Assembly: GCA_900319485.1 (NCBI GenBank)
Contig: ONOQ01000004.1
Location: 51,688-115,687, forward strand
Origin: an uncultured Bacteroidales bacterium
GTDB lineage: Bacteria; Bacteroidota; Bacteroidia; Bacteroidales; UBA932
DNA length: 64,000 bases
Direction of reading: 5' to 3'
A program made the position numbers and the translations under genes. The notes beneath the pieces were generated by a model, which was given only the letters and a program-made list of their open reading frames with translations, was not told the DNA's origin and did not search any database. Positions 1-8,318 of the stretch are shown here, one piece after another; within the stretch, counting starts at the first letter, position 1; each line of letters starts with the position of its first letter.

Positions 1-158
1 TCCACGCCTGCGTCGTCCCTTGCCTGCAAAAACGCCCACATAGCGGCTTCAAACCGGCACTCCCTCATAAGGCTGTCGCCTTTGGAAAGGCTCTGCCCCC
101 ACAGGCTAAAGCCTGCGGTTAAAAGTAGGACAGATATGCCGATTCTCCTTAACGTCAT
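1..158 (-). CDS. Secreted protein, N-terminal part only (cut by window edge)
   Basis: Reading leftward from an ATG at 158-156 gives 52 open codons that run off the left edge. The protein starts MTLRRIGISVLLLTAG and continues through a hydrophobic stretch to FSLWGQSL, a typical short signal peptide with cleavage expected after the WGQ region. The following residues (KGDSLMRE, then FEAAMWAFLQA) have the look of a first TPR-like helix pair, but too little is visible to name a family. A -7-type box, TAATTTTG on this strand, lies at 180-173, just upstream of the start. The gene is divergent from secDF. Function unknown. Confidence 0.6.
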   Translation of the reverse strand, partial: MTLRRIGISVLLLTAGFSLWGQSLSKGDSLMRECRFEAAMWAFLQARDDAGV

Positions 159-172
159 TCAAATGTAGCCTG

Positions 173-180
173 CAAAATTA
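173..180 (-). promoter_or_regulatory. TAnnTTTG -7 box for the left-edge gene
   Basis: The minus strand reads TAATTTTG, a full match to the Bacteroidota -7 consensus TAnnTTTG, 15 bases upstream of the ATG at 158. No clear -33 element is seen. It is back-to-back with the secDF promoter. Confidence 0.5.
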
Positions 181-221
181 AGAAATAGTTGTGAGAAAGC
201 TGTTAATTCAGAAAAAAATCG

Positions 222-229
222 TAAATTTG
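222..229 (+). promoter_or_regulatory. TAnnTTTG -7 box for secDF
   Basis: TAAATTTG matches the Bacteroidota -7 consensus. Transcription would start near 236 and give a leader of about 65 nt before the secDF ATG at 303. The leader is A/T-rich and has no Shine-Dalgarno sequence. Confidence 0.5.
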
Positions 230-302
230 CAGCCTATTTTGCCGTGGTGTCTACTGACGCCAAGAAATATGCCAAAATATTAAACTAAAAATACATAAAA
301 CA

Positions 303-3245
303 ATGCAAAGCAAAGGTTGGATCAGATTTGTAGCGATTATGCTTGCCATTGCCAGCATCTGGCAACTCTCCTTCACCGCGGTAACCCGCATCCAGGAGAA
401 GAAAGCCGCCAAGTACGCTCAGGAGCAGGCACAGCTTTTCGTTGAAGCAAACAACACCGCCGCAGAGGTACGTGAGTACGTTGCAGATTCTGTGGCAAAC
501 ATCAGGAATAGGGCATACATTGACTCTATCTCCAATGAGAAGGTATTCCTCGGTTACACCTACAAGAGCACCAAGGAAAAGGAAATCAACCTGGGTCTGG
601 ACCTCAAGGGCGGTATGAACGTCATGCTGCAGGTCCAGTTGGAAGACCTCGTGAAGGCTCTTTCCGGAAACAGCACGGACCCTGATTTCGTGGCTGCACT
701 CGCCCAGGCCAAGGCCAATAACGTGAACTCCAGCGCAGACTTCATCGGCCTGTTCGAGCAGGCCTGGGAGCAGGTTGCCCCCGGCCGCCGTCTGGCAGAG
801 GTCTTCGCAACCTATGAACTCCGCGACAAGGTTGCAAATGACGCTACCAACGCGCAGGTTATCTCCGTTATCCGCGCAGAGGCAAAGAGCGCAGTTGACA
901 ACTCCTTCAACGTTCTCCGTAACCGTATAGACCGTTTCGGCGTAACCCAGCCCAACATCCAGCAGGTTGGTAACTCCGGCAAGATCCTCATCGAACTCCC
1001 CGGTGTGAAGGACCCCGAGCGTGTACGCAAACTCCTCCAGGGCACCGCATCCCTTGAGTTCTGGCCCACATTCCAGGGCAATGAGGTAGACCTCTATGCC
1101 GTAGACGCCCGCGTGGCAGAGATCCTTGGAAACCTCAGTGACAGCACCGTGGTTGCCAATCCTCTGTTCCAGGTATTCTCCCCTTCAGGTTGGAACAATG
1201 CCTGCCTCGGTTTCGCAGCCGGCATTGACACCACCACCGTCAACAAGTACCTGGCAATGGCCTCCGACGTCCTTCCCCAGGGCTTCCGCGGTATGTGGTC
1301 CGTAAAACCCACGGAGTTTGTGCAGGGTGCAAACCTGTATGAACTGGTAGCCATCAAGGCCACCTCCCGTGACGGCAAGGCTCCCCTTGACGGCGGTGTG
1401 GTCACAGACGCGCGCGTTAACTTCAACGGTGCGCAGAACGGCGGCAACGGCGCCCCTTCAGTCTCTATGACCATGAACGCAGAAGGCGCCTCCATCTGGG
1501 CCCGCCTCACCAAAGACAATATCGGCAAGCAGGTCGCTATCGTCCTCGACGGTCTTGTATATTCCTATCCTACCGTCAACACTGAGATCACCGGCGGCTC
1601 TTCAGAAATCACCGGTAACTTCGACGTCCAGGAAGCAGAAGACCTTGCAAACGTGCTCAAATCCGGTAAACTTCCCGCCCCTGCAACCATCATCCAGGAG
1701 CAGGTGGTAGGTCCTTCACTGGGTAGCGCATCCATCAAGGCCGGTCTCATCTCCTTCCTCATCGCATTCTGCCTTGTGCTCATCTACATGGTATTCTTCT
1801 ACCAGGGCGCAGGTCTCATTGCCGATGTTGCTCTTCTGTGCAACGTCCTCCTCCTCTTCGGTGTTCTCGTAAGTTTCGGCGCAGTCCTTACCCTGCCCGG
1901 TATCGCCGGTCTGGTCCTTACCCTGGGTATGGCCGTTGACGCCAACGTTATCATCTATGAGCGCATCAAGGAAGAACTTGCAGCAGGCAAGGGCTTCTCG
2001 CTTGCGGTACACGACGGTTACAAGAACGCTTACAGCGCAATTATCGACGGTCAGCTTACCACCCTCATCACCGGTATCATCCTCTACATCTTCGGTTCCG
2101 GTCCTGTCCAGGGCTTCGCTACCACCCTCATCATCGGTATTGTGACTTCCGTCCTTACCTCCATCTTCATCACCCGTATCATCTTCGACGACCGTATCAA
2201 GGCCGGCAAGACCGTTACCCTTTCCAACAACCTCACCCGCAACATCCTTAAGAACACCAAGGTAGATTTCATCGGCCTCAAGAAGTGGTCTTATATGATT
2301 TCCGGCGCCCTCATCATCATCTCCATCGCTTCCATCGCCTTCAAGGGCTTCAGTTATGGTGTTGATTTCACCGGCGGCCGCACCTACATCGTGCGCTTCG
2401 ACAAGAGCGTCACCGCAGAGGATGTCCGCGCTTCCGTTGAGGATGTGTTCAAGGCTGCAGCAGAGGCTGAAGGCATTGACCAGTACTCTGTTGAGGTGAA
2501 GCAGTTCGGTGGAGACGCCCAGATGAAGATCACCACCCAGTACAAGAACAACTCCGAGAGCACTGAGGTAGACGCAGAGATCGAAGGTCTCCTCTATCAG
2601 GCTCTCAAGGGCTTCTACTCTGAGGATATCCAGCTGGCCGATTTCAACTCAACCCTGGAGAACCCCAACGGTATCATCTCCTCCGATAAGGTTGGTCCTA
2701 CCATCGCCCGCGATATCACCCGCAGCGCATTCATCGCAGTGTTCCTCGCCCTCCTTGCAATCTTCGCATACATCGCGTTCAGGTTCAAGGGCTGGACCTG
2801 GGGTCTCGGCGGCGTCGTGTCACTTGCGCACACCGCACTCATCGTCATCGGCTTCTTCTCCTTGTTCAACGGTATCCTGCCGTTCAACCTGGATGTGGAC
2901 CAGACGTTCATCGCCGCTATCCTTACCATCATCGGTTACGCCATCAACGATAACGTGGTTATCTTCGACCGTATCCGTGAGCAGCGCGGCCTGCACCCCA
3001 AGGAAGACTTCCGCACCACTGTAAACACCGCTCTCAATGCAACCCTCACACGTACCCTCAACACGTCCGTGTCAACCCTCCTCCCGATGCTTGCTATCGC
3101 AATCTTCGGCGGTGAGAGCATCCGCGGTCTTGCAGTTGCGCTGTGCCTTGGTGTTATCATCGGCACCTATGCTTCAATCATGATCGGTACTCCTATTATG
3201 TTTGACGCAACTGCCGCTGCAGCAAGAAAGAAAGAGAATAAGTAG
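303..3245 (+). CDS. secDF: Fused protein translocase subunit SecDF
   Basis: This is the inner-membrane Sec accessory pump, which uses the proton motive force to help pull preproteins across the membrane. SecD and SecF are fused into one 980-residue chain, the usual arrangement in Bacteroidota. The N-terminal membrane helix (about 7-27) is followed by a long periplasmic part with the SecD signature LGLDLKGGMNVMLQV near 97-111. A SecD six-helix block contains the conserved GMAVDANVIIYERI. The SecF half starts near residue 660, with GVDFTGGRTYIVRF, a second periplasmic domain and a second six-helix block with DNVVIFDRIRE. Both D-N pairs implicated in proton coupling are present. The start at 303 fits the n-region of the first helix. 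A small exported-protein gene follows 19 bp downstream and probably shares the transcript. Confidence 0.97.
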   Translation: MQSKGWIRFVAIMLAIASIWQLSFTAVTRIQEKKAAKYAQEQAQLFVEANNTAAEVREYVADSVANIRNRAYIDSISNEKVFLGYTYKSTKEKEINLGLDLKGGMNVMLQVQLEDLVKALSGNSTDPDFVAALAQAKANNVNSSADFIGLFEQAWEQVAPGRRLAEVFATYELRDKVANDATNAQVISVIRAEAKSAVDNSFNVLRNRIDRFGVTQPNIQQVGNSGKILIELPGVKDPERVRKLLQGTASLEFWPTFQGNEVDLYAVDARVAEILGNLSDSTVVANPLFQVFSPSGWNNACLGFAAGIDTTTVNKYLAMASDVLPQGFRGMWSVKPTEFVQGANLYELVAIKATSRDGKAPLDGGVVTDARVNFNGAQNGGNGAPSVSMTMNAEGASIWARLTKDNIGKQVAIVLDGLVYSYPTVNTEITGGSSEITGNFDVQEAEDLANVLKSGKLPAPATIIQEQVVGPSLGSASIKAGLISFLIAFCLVLIYMVFFYQGAGLIADVALLCNVLLLFGVLVSFGAVLTLPGIAGLVLTLGMAVDANVIIYERIKEELAAGKGFSLAVHDGYKNAYSAIIDGQLTTLITGIILYIFGSGPVQGFATTLIIGIVTSVLTSIFITRIIFDDRIKAGKTVTLSNNLTRNILKNTKVDFIGLKKWSYMISGALIIISIASIAFKGFSYGVDFTGGRTYIVRFDKSVTAEDVRASVEDVFKAAAEAEGIDQYSVEVKQFGGDAQMKITTQYKNNSESTEVDAEIEGLLYQALKGFYSEDIQLADFNSTLENPNGIISSDKVGPTIARDITRSAFIAVFLALLAIFAYIAFRFKGWTWGLGGVVSLAHTALIVIGFFSLFNGILPFNLDVDQTFIAAILTIIGYAINDNVVIFDRIREQRGLHPKEDFRTTVNTALNATLTRTLNTSVSTLLPMLAIAIFGGESIRGLAVALCLGVIIGTYASIMIGTPIMFDATAAAARKKENK

Positions 3246-3264
3246 TTATTTTTACCTTATTTTT

Positions 3265-3669
3265 ATGAAAAAGATCATTGCAATCGCTGCCGTTATCGCA
3301 GCAATCGTTGGCTCCGCATTTGCCACATCTTCCTGCACCAAGCAGACCGGTGACTTCATGTATGAGGTCAAGGTTGATTTCTTCGACAACTTTGACGTTC
3401 TCAAGTCCAAGTTTGATGACGCTTTCAAGGAAGCGGGATGCGACCAAATTTCCAGCCTCTGGCACCTCAACGGCGAAAAGAACGCCTGCGACGCCAAGGT
3501 AAAGAACGCTTTCCTTGCAAAGGCAAAGGACATTGACAGCAACCGCAGCAAATACGGCCTGGCCGGTCTTCTTGCCCTCAAGGGCCAGAAGGTCACCCTG
3601 GAGGCTCAGTATGGTAACGAGAAATACACCCTCGCAACCTACACCTTCCAGCAGGACGACGCAAAATAG
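3265..3669 (+). CDS. Small exported protein of unknown function
   Basis: A 134-residue protein starting MKKIIAIAAVIAAIVGSAFA. The start at 3265 was chosen because it begins directly at this signal peptide; the frame stays open upstream to 3202 but that part overlaps secDF. Cleavage after AFA is likely. A cysteine follows in TSSCTK, which could be a weak lipobox, so lipidation is possible but not convincing. The mature part is charged, with EVKVDFFDNFDVLKSKFDDA and a C-terminal beta-rich half ending YTLATYTFQQDDAK. I do not recognise the family. It sits 19 bp after secDF and is followed at once by a strong terminator, so it is probably the last gene of a two-gene transcript. Confidence 0.75.
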   Translation: MKKIIAIAAVIAAIVGSAFATSSCTKQTGDFMYEVKVDFFDNFDVLKSKFDDAFKEAGCDQISSLWHLNGEKNACDAKVKNAFLAKAKDIDSNRSKYGLAGLLALKGQKVTLEAQYGNEKYTLATYTFQQDDAK

Positions 3670-3690
3670 TCTGCGTCAGCGTCTCTAAAG

Positions 3691-3737
3691 GTTCCGTCCG
3701 GAAAAACACCCCGTTTTCCCGGACGGAACTTCCTTTT
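3691..3737 (+). terminator. Rho-independent terminator after secDF unit
   Basis: GTTCCGTCCGGAAAAAC at 3691-3707 pairs with GTTTTCCCGGACGGAAC at 3713-3729, a 17-bp stem with one mismatch and the loop ACCCC. It is followed by TTCCTTTTT. The strong stem plus T-tract fits an intrinsic terminator for the secDF transcript. Confidence 0.8.
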
Positions 3738-3739
3738 TG

Positions 3740-3782
3740 CCACCTCCGTCCGGGATTTCGGCCTTTTTCCCGGATGGGGTGG
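3740..3782 (+). repeat. Second GC-rich hairpin
   Basis: CCACCTCCGTCCGGG (3740-3754) pairs imperfectly with CCCGGATGGGGTGG (3769-3782) around the loop ATTTCGGCCTTTTT. It shares the CCGTCCGG core with the preceding terminator stem, so it may be a diverged duplicate. There is no T-tract after it on either side. Confidence 0.5.
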
Positions 3783-3994
3783 CGTCCTGCCCGGCCCCAT
3801 TTCTTCCCAAGGTCTTTCAGAGAAGCACCGACAAGATATACGGCGCTGTCCAGAATATGGAAACGGTGTGTAAACAAGCGTCATTGTAAGACTAAGGCAT
3901 TGAAATACATTTCCCCGCAACGCATCCGGGTGATAATGCATCTATATAAAAGAATTGGTAAGGACTTAAATCAACATAAAGAACTAACACTCAA

Positions 3995-4591
3995 ATGAAA
4001 AAAGTTATCTTCATTTTGGCATTACTGCTTACCGTTATTCCTCTCAGTGCCCAAAGAAGAATATCATTCTCTGTAGAGTTGGAGGCGGGTGCCGGTGTTT
4101 GGAAGGGCCCTCTTTTCACCGTGTCTCCGGAGTTTGTGGCACAATACGGATTTTCAAATGGAATAAGCGTTGGCGCAGGTGCTGGAGTTCGCTATTCAAT
4201 GCCGTGTCTTCAGTATATTACAACCAATGGAACCCCGAGAAGGAAGTTTATCAATGAAAATGATATCCCGGTCTTCCTCCGTGTGGGTTATTCCAAGAAT
4301 ATGTTTTTTGCAAATCTGGACGGTGGATATGCAATAGGAGTTTACTCCTTTTATGGTAAAGACTGGACACCCGGAGGTAAGACGGAAAGCAAATATAACG
4401 GGTTTTTCATTCGGCCTCACGCAGGTTTGAACCTTGGCCGGGGCCATTCCCTCTCATTAGGCGTTCTGCTACAGCAAAGCACTGTGAAAAACCAAGTCAG
4501 TTCAACCACAGCCGAGTCAGCGACCTCTGTCGTTACTACAGAGCACCTCCTGACACCTGCGATAACTCTCCGTTACGGATTTACTTTCTGA
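3995..4591 (+). CDS. Outer-membrane beta-barrel protein
   Basis: A 198-residue protein with a clear signal peptide (MKKVIFILALLLTVIPLSAQ) and a mature part of alternating hydrophobic beta strands rich in Gly and aromatics: LEAGAGVWKGPLFTVSPEF, ISVGAGAGVRYSM, FANLDGGYAIGVYSF, LSLGVLLQQS. It ends in a C-terminal strand closing with phenylalanine (TLRYGFTF), the usual outer-membrane targeting signature. This fits the small OMP_b-brl class of eight-strand barrels with no known ligand. Base composition is visibly more A/T-rich than in the flanking genes, which can reflect relaxed constraint or a separate origin. It stands alone between a terminator and the dnaE promoter. Confidence 0.8.
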   Translation: MKKVIFILALLLTVIPLSAQRRISFSVELEAGAGVWKGPLFTVSPEFVAQYGFSNGISVGAGAGVRYSMPCLQYITTNGTPRRKFINENDIPVFLRVGYSKNMFFANLDGGYAIGVYSFYGKDWTPGGKTESKYNGFFIRPHAGLNLGRGHSLSLGVLLQQSTVKNQVSSTTAESATSVVTTEHLLTPAITLRYGFTF

Positions 4592-4651
4592 TATAGCCGT
4601 CCGGGTGAAGGTTGTTGATAACTTTTTTCGGTGAATTCCGCTGAAAAAAGC

Positions 4652-4659
4652 TATCTTTG
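4652..4659 (+). promoter_or_regulatory. -7 box of dnaE, almost on the start codon
   Basis: TATCTTTG is a full match to TAnnTTTG and ends five bases before the dnaE ATG at 4665. With the usual 5-7 nt spacing to the start site, the mRNA would begin at or within a base or two of the ATG. That suggests a leaderless message. No -33 element is obvious. Confidence 0.55.
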
Positions 4660-4664
4660 TTCCT

Positions 4665-7600
4665 ATGAGTTTTGTGCACCTTCACGTCCACACCCAGTAC
4701 TCAATCCTGGACGGACTTTCTTCCATAGAGAACCTCTTCAACCGGGCCGATGAACTTGGCATGCCGGCCATTGCCATAACGGATCACGGCAATATGTTCG
4801 GCGTCAAGGAGTTCTTCAAGTACGCCAAGAAGCACCCCAACGTGAAGCCCATAATCGGCTGTGAGATCTATGTTTCCAAAGGTGACCACAGAATCAAGGA
4901 AAAGGGCTATTACCACCTCATTCTCCTGGCAAAGAATTACCAGGGGTATCTGAACCTTGTGAAGATAGTGTCGGAAGGTCACATCAACGGTATGTACTAC
5001 AGGCCTCGTGTAAGCCATGAGATCATAGAGAAATTCCACGAAGGCCTCATCTGTTCATCGGCCTGTCTTGCGGGAGAGATTCCCCGCCTTATAATGGCGC
5101 ACGATGACGCAGGTGTTGAAAAGGCCATAGAGTGGCACAAGAGGGTGTTTGGGGAGGACTATTACCTTGAGGTGATGAAGCACCCCACGGAGGTTCCGGG
5201 CCTTTCAAATGACCTCTATGAGCAACAGTGCTACTACACGGAAGAAATCTTCAAACTGGCCGCAAAGCACGGCATCAAGGTAATTGCCACCAACGACGCC
5301 CACTTTGTTCGTAAGGAGGACGGTCCGGTCCACGACCGCCTCATCTGCCTTACCACCAACTCCTTCATTGACGATCCCGGCCGTCTCCGTTATACCCAGC
5401 AGGAGTACATCAAGACGGAGGAGGAGATGGCCGCGCTGTTCCCGGATCACCCTGAGGCCCTTTCCAATACCCTGGAAGTGGCCTCAAAGATAGAATCCTA
5501 TTCCATCGACCGTGATCCCGTGCTGCCCGTCTATGAGATTGACCCGGCTTTTATGGCCGATATAGACTCTCACCTGGAGCAGTACAAGGACGTCATAGAC
5601 GCAGGCCGATGCGACAAACACGGCACCTACCGCGGAGACGGCTTCTGCCATTCCGTGGCCTACCTCTGCCACCTTACCTATAAAGGCGCGCATGAGCGTT
5701 ACGGGGAAACCCTCACCCAGGAGCAGTCAGAGCGCATAGACTTTGAACTCAAGACCATCTGCCGAATGGGCTTCCCGGACTATTTCCTCATAGTCCAGGA
5801 CTATATTGCCGCATCCCGCGCAATGGGCTCCATGGTGGGCCCGGGCCGTGGAAGCGCCGCAGGTTCCGTTGTGGCCTACTGCCTCAGGATCACCAACCTT
5901 GACCCTATCAAGTACCAGCTCCTGTTTGAGCGTTTCCTCAATCCGGACCGTATCAGTATGCCGGATATAGACGTGGACTTTGAAGACCTCACAAAGGCTC
6001 ACCAGTACGTTGAGGACAAGTACGGTGCCTCCCACGTCTCCCGCGTCATCACCTTCGGCACAATGGCCGCCAAAAGCGCCATCAAGGACGTTGCGCGTAT
6101 ATCCCACCTGAGCATAGATGAGAGTAACCGCCTCTCCAAGATGGTCCCTGACCGCCTTCAGGATGATAAGGGGGAAGATGTCAAAATCACCCTCAAAAAC
6201 TGCTACAAATACGTTCCGGAATTCAAGAATGAACTTGAGAACGGCCCCCAGATCAACCGTGAGGTGCTGCAGTATGCCCAGGCCCTGGAAGGCTGCGTGA
6301 GGCAGGTTGGAATGCACGCCTGCGCCACTATTATCGGCCGCGGAGACCTTACGGATTATCTTCCCATAACCCTTTCCCAGGATAAGGAAACGGGCCTTTA
6401 CGTGCGCACGTCCCAGTACGACGGCCATTTCATCGAGGATGTGGGTATGCTCAAGATGGACTTCCTGGGCCTCATCACCCTCCAGATCATCCATAACTGC
6501 CTGGACCTTATCAAGGAACACCACGGGGAAGACATTGACATCGAGGCCATCCCCATCGATGACAAACCCACCCTGGAACTCTACGGCCGCGGTGACACCA
6601 CTTCCGTGTTCCAGTTTGAATCGGAGGGTATGAAGTCCTGGCTGCAGAGGCTAAAGCCGGAGCGTTTTGAGGACCTAATCGCCATGAACGCCCTTTATCG
6701 GCCCGGCCCCATGGATTATATCCCGGACTTCGTTGCCCGTAAGCAGGGTGAGCAGAAGATAGAGTATGACCTCCCTGAAATGGAGGAATACCTCCAGGAC
6801 ACCTACGGCGTAACGGTGTACCAGGAGCAGGTGATGCTTCTGTCCCAGAAACTTGCCGGTTTCACCAAGGGTGAGGCCGATAAACTCCGCAAGGCCATGG
6901 GTAAGAAGCAGATTGACATCCTGAACTCCCTCAAGGACAAGTTTATGGCTGGCGGCCAGGCCAACGGCCACCCGGAGAAAGTCCTGGACAAGATCTGGAA
7001 AGACTGGGAGAAGTTTGCCCAGTACGCCTTCAACAAGTCCCACGCCACGTGCTACGCCTGGGTGAGTTACCAGACCGGATGGCTTAAGGCCCATTATCCT
7101 TCGGAATTCTTCGCTTCCTGCCTCAACTGCTCAAAGTCCATGGAGGAAACAGTGAAGATAATGGACGACTGCAAGGGCCATGGCATCAAGATCCTTGGCC
7201 CGGATGTCAACGAAAGTTCCGGCCACTTCACTGTAAATGCCCGTGGAGACGTCCGTTTTGCCCTCAGTTCAATCAAAGGTTTCGGGGGTAACATTGTGGA
7301 CGCCATAGTCAAGGAACGCGACGAAAACGGCCTATTTACGGATGTCTATGACTTTGTGGAGAGGATGAGCGGCTGCGTCAACCGCAAGAGTTTTGAAAAC
7401 CTTGTGAACTCCGGCGCGCTGGATGGTTTCGGCCATCCCCGCGGAATGTATTTCCTTCCCGGAAAAAACGGCGGAGACCTCTTCATAGACCAGATCACCC
7501 GCTACGGAGACCTTTACAAGAACGACTCCGTTCAGGCCGGCGCATCCCTCTTTGGAGATGCGGAGGAAATGAAGCCGGAGCGCCCGGGTCTCCCGGAAGG

Positions 7601-8312
7601 CGTTCCCAACGTGGATATAATGGAGGAACTCCAGAGGGAGAAGGACCTTGTGGGGATGTACCTCAGTTCGCATCCTCTGGACCGCTATGACTTTGAGATA
7701 AAGAACTTCGCCACCTGCAAGATAAATGACCTTCAGGATCTCATTGCCGATTGCGACGCCAAGAAAAAGACCGCAAAGGTATCCATAGCGGGCATTGTGA
7801 CGGATTTCAAGCAGTTAACAACAAAGGCCGGGAAGCCTTATTCCCGCACTATGCTGGAAGACTATTCCGGCTCCTTTGAACTCACTCTCTTCGGGAAGGA
7901 TCACGAGGTTTTCATGCAGTATATGCAGCCAAAGGCCACTCTTTTCCTGGAAGGCGAGATAGCAGAGAAGTATTTCCTGAAGCCGGAAGAAAAGGCGCAG
8001 GGTAAACCCGCGCCTCCATACGTATTCAAACTCCGTAAGGTAACCCTCCTTGGCAATGTGGCCGATGACCTCCTTGGCGGCTTCTCAATGGATATCACCA
8101 CTCCTATGCTCACGGACAAATTCCGTAAGGACCTAGTGAATGTTGTGAAGCATCACAAGGGCAATATCCCCCTCACGCTTTATCTCTATGACCCCCAGAC
8201 CCGCTACCGCATCCAGTTCTACTCCAAGAAGTTCCAGGTGGCTGTCACCTCTGAGTTCATCCGTGAACTCCATTCAATCGGCATAGAGCACTATGAGGTT
8301 GTGAAGAAGTAG
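4665..8312 (+). CDS. dnaE: DNA polymerase III subunit alpha
   Basis: This is the replicative DNA polymerase catalytic subunit, 1215 residues and close to family length. The PHP domain starts at the N-terminus with the metal-site motif HLHVHTQYS and later ITDHGN. The polymerase core carries GPGRGSAAGS and the catalytic acidic motif MPDIDVDFED, followed by the fingers and the (HhH)2 region. A C-terminal OB-fold follows (VSIAGIVTDFKQLTTKAGKP onward). The start at 4665 gives MSFVHLHVHTQYS, exactly the expected N-terminus; a longer form would run into the promoter. The gene converges on clpB with only 6 bp between stop codons. No proofreading exonuclease domain is present, so this is DnaE, not PolC. 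Confidence 0.98.
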   Translation: MSFVHLHVHTQYSILDGLSSIENLFNRADELGMPAIAITDHGNMFGVKEFFKYAKKHPNVKPIIGCEIYVSKGDHRIKEKGYYHLILLAKNYQGYLNLVKIVSEGHINGMYYRPRVSHEIIEKFHEGLICSSACLAGEIPRLIMAHDDAGVEKAIEWHKRVFGEDYYLEVMKHPTEVPGLSNDLYEQQCYYTEEIFKLAAKHGIKVIATNDAHFVRKEDGPVHDRLICLTTNSFIDDPGRLRYTQQEYIKTEEEMAALFPDHPEALSNTLEVASKIESYSIDRDPVLPVYEIDPAFMADIDSHLEQYKDVIDAGRCDKHGTYRGDGFCHSVAYLCHLTYKGAHERYGETLTQEQSERIDFELKTICRMGFPDYFLIVQDYIAASRAMGSMVGPGRGSAAGSVVAYCLRITNLDPIKYQLLFERFLNPDRISMPDIDVDFEDLTKAHQYVEDKYGASHVSRVITFGTMAAKSAIKDVARISHLSIDESNRLSKMVPDRLQDDKGEDVKITLKNCYKYVPEFKNELENGPQINREVLQYAQALEGCVRQVGMHACATIIGRGDLTDYLPITLSQDKETGLYVRTSQYDGHFIEDVGMLKMDFLGLITLQIIHNCLDLIKEHHGEDIDIEAIPIDDKPTLELYGRGDTTSVFQFESEGMKSWLQRLKPERFEDLIAMNALYRPGPMDYIPDFVARKQGEQKIEYDLPEMEEYLQDTYGVTVYQEQVMLLSQKLAGFTKGEADKLRKAMGKKQIDILNSLKDKFMAGGQANGHPEKVLDKIWKDWEKFAQYAFNKSHATCYAWVSYQTGWLKAHYPSEFFASCLNCSKSMEETVKIMDDCKGHGIKILGPDVNESSGHFTVNARGDVRFALSSIKGFGGNIVDAIVKERDENGLFTDVYDFVERMSGCVNRKSFENLVNSGALDGFGHPRGMYFLPGKNGGDLFIDQITRYGDLYKNDSVQAGASLFGDAEEMKPERPGLPEGVPNVDIMEELQREKDLVGMYLSSHPLDRYDFEIKNFATCKINDLQDLIADCDAKKKTAKVSIAGIVTDFKQLTTKAGKPYSRTMLEDYSGSFELTLFGKDHEVFMQYMQPKATLFLEGEIAEKYFLKPEEKAQGKPAPPYVFKLRKVTLLGNVADDLLGGFSMDITTPMLTDKFRKDLVNVVKHHKGNIPLTLYLYDPQTRYRIQFYSKKFQVAVTSEFIRELHSIGIEHYEVVKK

Positions 8313-8318
8313 GGGCGT

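Larger units (their letters stand above)
3670..3994. other. 325-bp intergenic region with two hairpins
   Basis: No convincing gene is present here. The left third holds two successive GC-rich inverted repeats (3691-3729 and 3740-3782), annotated separately. The rest (about 3785-3994) is A/T-richer leader for the outer-membrane gene at 3995. It contains TACATTTC near 3904, one mismatch from the TAnnTTTG -7 consensus, which is too weak to call on its own. Confidence 0.6.

Noticed and set aside
3774-3998. 74-codon plus-strand frame in the intergenic region
   Set aside because: It covers the second hairpin and the leader of the next gene. No signal peptide, motif or start signal supports it.
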